DNA of 64,000 nucleotides from Elephas maximus indicus (taxonomy: Eukaryota > Chordata > Mammalia > Proboscidea > Elephantidae), in contig NC_064822.1 of NCBI RefSeq assembly GCF_024166365.1, positions 142,854,823-142,918,822 on the forward strand, written 5' to 3'. Every line of letters begins with the position of its first letter. The stretch's first letter is position 1. The position numbers and the translations under genes were made by a program. The notes under the pieces are model-generated. The model worked only from the letters and a program-made list of their open reading frames with translations, was not told the DNA's origin and did not search any database. Shown piece after piece: positions 12,101 through 24,100 of this stretch.

Positions 12101-15100
12101 ATGAGCAATTGATGGTCTATTCCGCAGGAGGCCCTTAGCCTTCTTCTGACTGATGATACTGAGTTTTCCATCATCTCCTTCCACAGATATAGTCGATTTG
12201 GTTTCTGTGTTTTCCATTTGGTGAGGTCCATGTATATGTTGTTGTCGTTGTTCGGAGCCGTCCAGTCACTTCCTACTCATAGCGACCCTATGTACAACAG
12301 AACCAAACGCTGCCCAGTCCTGGACCATCGTCACAATTGTTGTTATGCTTGAGTGCATTGTTGCAGCCACTGTCTCAGTCTGTCTCATTGAGGGTCTTCC
12401 TCTTTTTCACTGTATATAGTCATCATTTATGTTGTTGAAAAAGGTATTTGCAATAAATAAGTCGTTGGCCTTGTAAAATTCTATCATGCAATCTCTGGCA
12501 TCGTTTCTATCACCAAGGCCATATTTTCCAACTACCAATCCTCTTTGATTCTGACTTTTGCATTCCAATCACCAGTAATTATCAATGCATCTTGATTGCA
12601 TGTTTGGTCAATTTCAGACTGCAGAAGTTGATAAAAAGCTTCAATTTCCTCATCTTTAGCATTAGTGGTTGGTGTGTAAATTTGAATAATAGTCATATTA
12701 ACTGGTCTTCCTTGTAGGCCTGGGTTATTTTCCTATCACTGACAGTGTTGTACTTCAGGATAGATCTTGAAATATTCTTTTTGATGATGAATGGATGCCA
12801 TTCCTCTTCAATTTGTCATTCCTGGTATAGCAGATTGCATGATTCAGAATGGCTGTTACCAGTCCATTTTAGCTCACTAATGCCTAGGATATTGATGTTT
12901 TTGTGTTCCATTTCATTTCTGATGACTTCCAATTTTCCTAGACTCATACTTTGTACATTCCATGTTCTGATTATTAATGGATGTTTAAAGCTGTTTTTTC
13001 TCATTTTGAATCATGCCACATCAGCAAATGAAAATCCCAAAAGGTTTACTTCATCCACACCATTAATGTTGACTCTACTTTGAGATGGCAGCACTTCCCA
13101 GCCACATTTTGAGTGCCTTCCAACCTGAGGGGCTCATTTTCCAGCACTATATCAGACAGTGTTCAGCTGCTATCCAGAATGTTTTCACTGGTCTATTTTT
13201 TTGAGAAGTAGATTGCCAGGTCCTTCTTCCTTGTCTATCTTAGTCTTGAAATTCTGCTGAAACCTGTCTACCATGGGTGACCCTGCTGGTATTTGGAATA
13301 ACAGTGGCATGACTTCCAGCATCAAGACAGTATGCAAGCCACCACAGTATGACAAACTGATAGACATATAGTGGGTGTAATAACTGAAAGGCATAAGAAC
13401 ATCAAATGAGTTAATGTTTAGGAAACTATTTTACAATTTGTAAAGAAGTATAAAATGTAAGATATTATTAGCTTATGGGAAAAGCCTCCCACACGTCTAT
13501 CAGTTTGTCATACTATGGGGACTTGTGTGTTGCTGTGATGCCGGAAGCTATGCCACCAGTATTCAAATACCAGCAGGGTCACCCATGGTGGACAGGTTTC
13601 AGCTGAGCTTCCAGACTAAGACAGACCAGGAAGAAGGACCCGGCAGTCTACTTCTGAAAATAATTAGCCAGAGAAAACCTTTATGAATAGCAGCAGGACA
13701 TTGCCTGATATAGTGCTGGAAGATGAGCCCCTGAGGTTGGAAGGCACTCAAAAGACAACTGGGGAAGAAAGCTATCTCCTCAGAGTAGAGTCAACCTTAA
13801 TAATGTGGATGGAGTCAAGCTTTCAGGATCTCCATTTGCTGATGTGGCATGACTCAAAATGAGAAGAAACAGCTGTAAACATCCATTAATAATCAGGACC
13901 TGGATTGTATGAAGTATGAATCTAGGAAAATTGGAAATCATCAGAAAATGAAAAGGAACTCATAAAGATTGATATCCTAGGCATTAGTAAGCTGAAATGG
14001 ACTGGTATTGGCCATTTTGAATCAAACAATCATGTGGTCTACTATGTCAGGAATGACAAATTGAAGGGGAATGACATTGCATTCATTGTCCAAAAGAACA
14101 TTTCAAGATCTATCCTGAGGTACAATGCTGTCAGTGATAGGATAATATTCATACGCCTGCAAGGAAGACCAATTAATACACCTATTATTCAAATGGCACC
14201 AACCACTAAGGCCAAAGATAAAGAAATTGATTTTTACCAACTTCTGCAGTCTGAAATTGATTGAACATGCAATCAAGATGCACTGATAATTACATTGGAA
14301 TGATTGGAATGGGAAAGTTGAAAACAAAGAAGGAGGATTGGTAGTTGGAAAATATAGCCTTGGTGATAGAGACGATTCCGTAGATCACGATTGAGTTTTC
14401 CAAGACTGACGGCTTCTTCATCGCACATACCTTTTTCCAACAAAATTAATGGTGACTATACACATAAAAAAAAAAAAAAATTTTTTTTTTTATACACATG
14501 GAGCTCACCAGGTGGAATGCACAAGAATCAAATTGACTACATCTGTAGAAAGAGACAATGGGAAAGCTCAATATTATCAGTCAGACCAAGGACAGGGGCT
14601 GACTTAGAATCAGACTGTCAATTACTCATATGTAAGTTCATGTGGAAGCTAAAGAAAATTGGAAGAAGTCCCCAAGAGCCAAAGTACGATCTTGAATATA
14701 TCTCATCTGAATTTAGAGACCATCTCAAAAATAGATTTGATGTGTTGAGCGCTAATGACTGAAGACCAGACAAGTTGTAGAGCGACATCAAGGACATCAT
14801 ACATGAAGAAAGCAAGAGGCATTAAAAACAGAAGAGAAAGAAAAGACCTAAATAGATGTCAGAAGAGACTCTGAAACTTGCTCTTGAACGTTGAGTAGCT
14901 AAAGCAAATGGAAAAAATGATGACGTGAAAGAGCTGAACAAAAGATTTCAAAGGATGGCTCGAGAAGACAAAGTATTATGATGACATGTGCAAAGACCTG
15001 GAGGTAGAAAACCAAAAGGGAAGAACATGCTCAGCATTTCTCAAGCTGAAAGAACTGAATAAAAAATTCAAGCCTCAAGTTGCAATAGTGAAGGATTCTA

Positions 15101-18100
15101 TGGGGAAAATATTAAACGACACAGGAAGCACCAAAAGAAGGTGGAAGGAATACACAGAGTCAGTATACCAAAAAGAATTGGTTGATGTTCAGCCATTTCA
15201 GGAGATAACATATGATCAGCAACTGATGGTACTGAAGGAAGAAGTCTAAGCTGCACTGAAGGCATCGGCAAAAAACAAGGCTCCCGGAATTGATGGAATA
15301 GCAATTGACATGTTTCAACAATCGGATGCAGCACTGGAAGTGCTCACTCGTCTATGCCAGGAAATTTAGAAGACAGTTACGTGGCCAACTGACTGGAAGA
15401 GATCCATATTTATACCTATTGTCAAGAAAGGGGATCCAACTGAATGTCAAAATTATTAAACAATATTAATATCATATGCAAGTAAAATTTTGCTGAAGAT
15501 CATTCAAAAGCAGCTGCAGCAGTATGTTGACAGGGAACTGCCACAAATTCAAGCCAGATTTAGAAGAGGACTTGGAACCAGGGATATCATTGCTGATGTC
15601 AGACGGATCCTGGCTGAAAGCAGAGAACACCAGAAAGATGTTTACCTGTGTTTTGCTGACATTTACTGGCATTCGACAGTGTGGATCATAACAAATTATG
15701 AATAACATTGCGAAGAATGGAAATTCCGGAACACTTTATTATGCTCACGAGGAACCTGTACGTAGATCAAGAGGCAGTTGTTTGAACAGAACAAAGGGAT
15801 ACCTCATGTTTTAAAGTCAGGAAATGTGTGCATAGGGGTTGTATCCTTTCACAATATTTATTCAATGTGTATGCTGAGCAAATACTCCGAGAAGCTGGAC
15901 TACATGAAGAAGAATAGGGCATCAGGATTGGAAGAAGACTCATTAACAACCTGTAATATGCAGATGACAAAACCTCGCTTGCTGAAAGTGAAGAGGACTT
16001 GAAGCACTTACTGATGAGGACCATAGACCACAGCCTTCAGTATGGATTACACCTCAACATAAAGGAAATAAAAATCCTTACAACTGGACCAATAAGCAAC
16101 ATCACGATAAATGGAGGAAAGATTGACGTTGTCAAGTATTTCATTTTACTTGGATCCACAATCAACACTCATGGAAGCAGCAGTCAAGAAATCAAAAGAC
16201 AAATTGCATTGAGCAAATCTGCTGCAAAAGATCTCTTTAAAGTGTTGAAAAGCAAAGATGTCACCTTGAGGACTAAGGTGTGCCTGACCCAATCCATGGT
16301 GTTTTCAGTTGCCTCATATGCATGCGAAAGCTGGGCAATGTGATAAGGAAGACTGAAGAAGAATTCACACCTTTGAATTATGGTGTTGGTGCAGAGTATT
16401 GAATATACCATGGGCTGCCATAAGAATGAACAGATATGTCTTGGGAGAAGTACATCCCCTTACAAGCATGGATGGCAAGACTTCATCTCATATATTTTGG
16501 ATATGTTATCGTGTGGATCAGTCCCTGGAGAAGGACATCATGCTTGGTAAGGTACAGGGTCGGCAAAAAAAGAAGATGACCTTCTATGAGATGGATTGAC
16601 ACAGTGGCTACAAAAATGGGCTCACACACAGCACCAATTGGGAGGTTGGTGCAGGACAGGGCAGTGTTTTGTTCTTTTGTGCATAGGGACTGACTCCATG
16701 GCACCTAACAACAACGTGCCTTTTATGTATCACTGAGTTTATTTGAATCAATTTTTGTGTCAAGAATCAAATTCATTTTATACTGATATATGAAAAGTAA
16801 AGCATCCAAGGAAATTTGATATTTAAATTATAATTCTGGAAACTTTAAGTCTGGCCCTAATTTTGCTTAGAGGAATCTATTGTTGTTAGTTGTCAAGTTG
16901 ATTCCAAGTCGTGATGACTCCATGTGCGCAGAGTAGAGTTGCTCCTTAGGGTTTTCAAGGCTGTGAACTTTATAAGTGGATCACCAGGCCTGACTTCTAA
17001 GGCACTTCCAGGTAGATTTGAACCACCAACCTTTTAGCTGGAAGTCAAATGCTTAACTATTTGTGCCACCCAGGCTTGCTTAGAGGAATCCATATTATAT
17101 CCTATATGGAGGAGTTTGAGCATCTGTCATGACAACAGCTAAAGGTTATACAATACTTTCTGTGTGCCAGGCTCTCTTTTAAGCTCTTTACATATGTTGA
17201 CCCATTCATTTCTCTCAACAACCCTAAGAGAGAGGCAGAATTATTACCCCCATTTTACAGATGAAGGAACTGAAACACATTGGTTAAATAGCTTGCCCTA
17301 GGTCAAATAACTAGTAAGTAACACAGCCAGGATCAGCACAAAGGCAGTCCCACCCCTGAGTCTGTGCTATTACTGTATCTTCTGCTCCTAATTTACATGC
17401 CATAGCAGCCTTGCTCAGATGCAGATATGTCAGCCTAGGACAACCTCTGTAGAGCAGATCAAGAACCTTTCCACCAAGAAAAGTTCCCAGGTGTTCTCTT
17501 TTCTCTAATCGTCTACTGTTGTTATTACGGTTAGGTGCCGTCAAGTCAATCCTGAGTCATAATGACCCTGTGTACAACAGAATGAAATATTCCCTTGTCC
17601 TGTACCATCCTCATAATCATTGTTATGCTTGAACCCATTGTTGCAGCCACCACTGTGTCAGTCCATCTTTCTGACAGTCTTCCTCTTTTTCACTGACCGT
17701 CTAATTTACCAAGGGTGATGTCCTTCTCCAGGAACTGATCCCCCCTGATAATATGTCCAAAATATGTGAGATGATGTCTCACCATCCTTGCTTCTAAGGG
17801 GCATTCTGGTTGTACCTCTTTCAAGACAGATTTGTTCATTCTTTAGGCAGTCCATGGTATGTTCAATATTCTTTGCCAACAACACAATTCAAAGGCATCA
17901 GTTCTTCTTCGGTCTTCCTTATTTGTTGTCCATCTTTTGCACCCATATGAAGCGATTGAAAACACCATGGCTTGGGTGAGGTGTGTCTTGGTCCTTAAAG
18001 TGACATCTTTGCTTTTTAACACTTTAAAGAGGTCTTTTGCATCAGATTAGCCCAATATAATTTGTCATTTGATTTCTTGACTGCTGTTTCCATGGGTGTA

Positions 18101-21100
18101 GATTGTGGATCCAAGTAAAATGAAATTCTTGATATCAATCTTTTCTCTGGTTTTCATGATGTTGCTTATTGGTCCAGTTGTGAGGATTTTTGTTTTCTTT
18201 ATGTTGAGGTGTAATCCATACTGAAGGCTGTGGTCTATGGTCTTCATCAGTAAGTGCTTCAAGTCCTCTTCACTTTCAGCAAGCAAGGTTTTTTCATCTG
18301 CATATTGCAGGTTATTAATGAGTCTTCTTCCAATCCTGATGCCCCATTCTTCATATAATACAGTTTCTTCGAGTATTTGCTCCCTGGTGGTCTACTTCTG
18401 AAAAGAATTAGCCAGTGAAAACCTTATGAATAGCAGTGGAAGATAAGCTGGAAGACAAGCCTCTTAGGTTGGGAGGCACTCAAAATATGACTGGGGAAGA
18501 AAGCTGTCTCCTCAGAGTGGAGTTAACCTTAATGATGTGGATGGAGTCAAGCTTTTGTTGTCAAGCTTTCATTTGCTGTTGTAGCAGGACTCAGAATGAG
18601 AAGAAACAGCTGCAAGGATCCATTAATAATTGTAAGGTGGAATGTATGAAGTATGAATTAGGAAAATTGGAAATTGTCAAAAACAAAATGGAAGCCATAA
18701 AAATGAATATCTCAGGCATTAGCTGAAATGGCTGGTATTGGCCATTTTGAATCAGATAATCATATGGTCTACTAAGGTGGGAATGACAACTTGAAGAGGA
18801 ATGGTGTTACATTCATCATCATCAAGAACTTCGTCGTCAAAAAGAACATTTCAAGATCTATCCTGAAGTACAGTGCTGTCAGTGATAGGATAATATCTGT
18901 ACAATTGCTACTAGAAACTCAAAATTAAGCAGTATAATTTTAAAGCTAGGAGAGGCCATAAAGATCTTATCTATTTTCACTCATTTAGTTGTTGTTGTTG
19001 TTGTTAGGTGCCGTCGAGTCGGTTCTGACTCATAGCGACCCTATGCACAACAGAACGAAACACTGCCCAGTCCTGCACCATCCTTACAATCGTCGTTATG
19101 CTTGAGCTCATTGTTGCAGCCACTGTGTCAATCCACCTTGCTGAGGGTCTTCCTCTTTTCCACTGACCCTGTACTCTGCCAGGCATGATGTCCTTCTCCA
19201 GGTACTGATCCCTCCTGACAACATGTCCAAAATATGTAAGACGCAGTCTTGCCATCCTTGCCTCTAAGGAGCATTCTGGCTGCACTTCTTCCAAGACAGA
19301 TTTGTTCCTTCTTTTGGCAGTCCGTGGTATGTATATTCAATATTCTTCGCCAACACCACAATTCAAAGGTGTCAACTCTTCTTCTGTCTTCCTTATTCAT
19401 TGTCCAGCTTTCACATGCATATGATGCGATTGAAAATACCATGTCTTGGGTCAGGCACACCTTAGTCTTCAGGGTGACATCTTTGCTCTTCAACACTTTA
19501 AAGAGGTCCTTTGCAGCCAATTTCCCCAATGCAATGCATCTTTTGATTTCTTGACTGCTGCTTCCATGGCTGTTGATTGTGTATGCAAGTAAAATGAAAT
19601 CCTTGGCAACTTCAATCTTTTCTCTGTTTATCATGATGTTGCTCATTGGTCCAGTTGTGAGGATTTTTGTTTTCTTTATGTTGAGGTGTAATCCATACTG
19701 AAGGCTGTGGTCTTTGATCTTCCTTAGTAAGTGCTTCAAGTCCTCTTCACTTTCAGCAAGCAAGGTTGTGTCATCTGCATAATGTAGGTTGTTAATGAGT
19801 CTTCCTCCAATCCTGATGCCCCGTTCTTCTTCATATAGTCCAATTCTCATATTATCTGTTCAGCATACAGGTTAAATGGGTATGGAGAAAGAATACAACC
19901 CTGACGCACACCTTTCCTGACTCTAAACCAATCAGTGTCCCCTTGTTCTGTCTGAACAACTGCCTCTTGATCTATGTAAAGGTTCCTCATGAACACAATT
20001 AAGTGCTCTTTTAGTAGGTAAGGCAATTGAAGTTTAGAGTGACTGCATGATCCATCATCATGTTATTATTTTTTCTTATTTTTATTGAACTTTAGATGAA
20101 GGTTTTCAGAACAAACTAGTTTCTCGTTAAACAGTACACATATTGTTTTATGACATTGGTTAACAACCCCATGACATGTCAACATTCTCCCTTCTTGACC
20201 TTGGGTTCCCTATTACCAGCTTTCTTATCCTCTCCTGTCTTCTAGTCCTTGACTTTGGACTGTTGTGCCCCTTTAGCCTTGTTTTGTTTTATGGGCCTGT
20301 CTAATCTTTGGCTGAACGGTGAACCTTGGGAGTGACTTCATTACTGAGCTATAAGTGTGTCTGGGGCTATACTTTTAGGGTTTCTCCAGTCTCTGTCAGG
20401 CCAGTAAGTCTGGCCTTTTTTTGTCAGTTAGGATTTTGTTCTACGTTTTTCTCCAGCTCTGTCTGGGACACTCTATTGTGGTATGATTATGTTATTTATT
20501 GTGAGTGTATTCCAAGGGCTATTAATTAAAGGACCATTGGGTTAATTCAAGCCTGTTTACTATCCAGTATGTAATAAGTATCTGCTATGTGTGTGGCTGT
20601 GTGTGTGCTGGGGAACTTATTAGATGTTTTGTTGTATGTGTGTGGTTGTTTTTTTTTTTTGCTGTTGTCATGTAATAAGCCATATCTTTCTAACAGGGAG
20701 AATTTACTACAATTGACCATAACTTTCAGAGTGGCTGTGGATGTGTACAGTATCTATGTGGTAACTATGTTTTTTGTTACTTTTGAATGAACATTGTTGG
20801 TATCTGTTGTTCACTATTAATAAATTACAAATGATTTTCTTTGAGATGTATAACACATTTTAAACCATTCACTAATTTCTGAATATAAAATATATATAAA
20901 TAATAATATATTTATATATATATTATTATTATATAATATAAAATATATGATTATTTTTCAGTTTTCTATTTTGTATTATCTCTAAATGTTCTGGAAAATT
21001 TGATAACAGGACAGAAAATTGACTATATATTTCATAGCCTTCACAGGTTTTTTAAGTTGCTTCTATATTTTTTTTTATTCTTCTGTATTGAATTTTATAA

Positions 21101-24100
21101 TGGCAACATCAGAAAGTAATAGGATTTTTTGCCATTGTTTTATTACTATTGGTATTAATATTGCAAAGCAAAAATAAAGTTTTTTTCTATGAAACAAATC
21201 TTCATATTAAGCATAAATAAGCTAAAAGAAAATAGCCTTTTGTTCAATAGCTTAATATTTTTGTACTTTCAGATGAGAAAGGGCTTAAGTTCAGTGTTGG
21301 AGAGGCATAAAGAGCTTCTGAGTTTTTTGTTACTCCCCCAGCCTACCTTGATATACCATTTTAAAAGATATAATAGCACATTAAATCAGGAAATATGATT
21401 TACATGACTTTTTATTTTGCAACAGAATAAAATTGAAAATTTTCTCTAAAAATAGTAATTAAAATCCATGAAATATTATGCAGTCTCATTATGGAGAGGC
21501 CTATTACTGTTGAATGAGATTTTGCTTTTGTCCACATCAACCTCCAAATATTGTCATGTTATGTCTCGGGAAGACAGAGTAGCAAGTAACATGCCCATCC
21601 CTAAAATTTTGTATTCTGGAACCTGCTGTAAAATATAGCTTTTTGAGGAAGTTCAAATACTGACCAGCAGTTGGTTTTACAGGTCAATTTCTTATTGTAT
21701 GCTAAGGAATAAATGTGCTATATTAATTATTAAGTAACTCTTGGGTTGTTAACAATAATATTAAGGTAAAGATTTTGTGGGTTTTGAAAAATTGGCCTAT
21801 CCCAATCAAAAGACAGACTTAAAACTCCATCGATTAATGAATAAAAAACTCTAGAATTTTCTGTTTGGCTAATTTTTTTTTTTCTTTTCTTAGAAAAGGA
21901 TGATGTGTGTGTATTTCAAGATGGATCAGTATTGAATCCTGGCCAATCTATGATAAAGTATTTGGAAGGGGATTTTTGCTATACTATAGAGTGTCTGGAA
22001 GAAAAGGATAACTACACAGGCTATCACACTCTGAGTTTTACAATGGTGAATTGTTCAAAAGAATGTGACATTGTAAGTATTTTTTTTTTTTTATCAGTGG
22101 TCCTGGTGAGAATTAGTGAATCCTAAAATGGCATCTCCAGAATTTGAAATAGTGAATACTATTCATGAGTTAAAAATAGATACTTGAGTAGGTCTTCAAC
22201 AACATATCAATGTGTAATATGTCTGTATAGTTTAGATTATAACTTTTCCTTGAGCTTCAGGAGTCTTATTGTCTACAGCTTGCTTGACCTGAGGTTGTTA
22301 CACTTGGTTGATAAATCTTGGCTGCTAGATGTAAAGGCCAACATTTATTTCACTTCTAATATAGCTATATAAAGTTAATTATTATTTGAAACTCTTCAGA
22401 ATTCACCTTGGAAATGCTTAGAGGTGAGCAGTTATTTTTGGGAAGCGCCTTCAGAACTAGCTCATTTAAAAATACTGGTATTGCGCACATGACTAGTTCA
22501 ATGTATTATCATTACATGCAGCACCAGGTATACATTCCATCTCCAAGTGATTATGATTGCTGTGGTACCTGCAAAAATATATCCTGCAAATTTTCTATGG
22601 AAAACGGAGCATCAGTTATATATGAGGTATGAATTCCTTATTTCTTAAAATGTGTTCCTTAGAGGCCAACTCTCAGTGCTATTTTCTGAATAAGATGTGC
22701 TTTAGTCAAATAAGCTTGAAAAATGTCTCTCACACACACCCCCTCCAATGCAATACAAGCGTGTAATATACTACATGCATACAATGCACAAAGTACAGTT
22801 ACATTTGCTACATTTTAAAGTAACTGATAGTTTATGTTATAAAAAACATGTTTAACTTGTTTCTCAAACTTATTTTATTGTAAGTTTTTACTCCATGCCC
22901 CCTCCCCTCCAGATGTGAGAAATGGGCTTTGGGAAATGCTGATTTCTAATCATTACAAAGGATAAGATCAATAATATTTTATTTACTCATTTGAAATGAA
23001 GCATTTTAATAGAAATCTGAAACTCACGATGTTAGAAATTTCGTATTTCAGACATTGAAAGTTTCAGTGGGCATAAAAGAAAAAATTTAGAATATTTGAT
23101 AACTTTTTAAAAAGATGATCCTAAAGGTCAACGATACCAAGGAGCCAAAGGATCCCATTGCTACACCACGTCTTTCCACCATAAACAATAAGAGAATTAT
23201 TTGGAATTCTCCCATTATTCGTAGTAACCCTACACAGAAAAATGGAACTTTGTGATTCTCATGCAGTTGTTTAATGATGTCATCAGATTTAGGAGGGTCA
23301 CAAGTTCTGTTTATAATTTACATTATCTGAAGGTAGTTCCAGCTTCTTAAATTTATTTAAGGTGTTCCCTTAAAGACTATCTGGAGGACTTATTTCTGGT
23401 ATTCTTACTTATATGGGATTAGTCAAAGACCCAAAAGAAAAGCAGATTTCCCTAAACCTCCACATTTATTAGGTATGATAGATGAAAACTATCCTCTGAT
23501 TGTCTTACAGTTGTGTGTAAAATAATGTTGTTGATTTAATAGTGTTGATGTTGTTGGTAACGTTTTTCTGTTTTTATCCTAACAATATTTCTGTCTTATG
23601 ATATATTTTTTAAAAGAAGTCTTGATAGAAGCTTATAAAGTGTCGAGAAGACATAGGTGTCAGAGAGAGGAAAAGGATCAGAGACTATTTGGAAAAATAC
23701 AATAATTTGGGGACTTTTGTAAAAGGACAACATAAACTGTAAACATGTCAATAATTCAGGAAACATCAGTGTCCATAATCAATATTCATGATGATAATCC
23801 CGAGATTTCAATAAAATGTTAAATTGTGTTTATAATACTTTTTTAAAAAACACAACATATAATGCCGTATAGGTAAATATACATTAAGATTTTTAATCTT
23901 TGGCTGTCTCAGGTAAGCTTTATTTATCCAGAAATTTAATTTCTATGAAGCAATTTTTTATTTCAGATAAATAATCTCCATTTACACTGAAAATGTAGAT
24001 CTATTCCAGTTAAGGTTCAGAGAAAACATGAAGCTATTCATAAATTAGGATAGAAAGTAGAGAAGCAGAAGTGGTCAGGATCATCGAAAATTCTTCCCTG

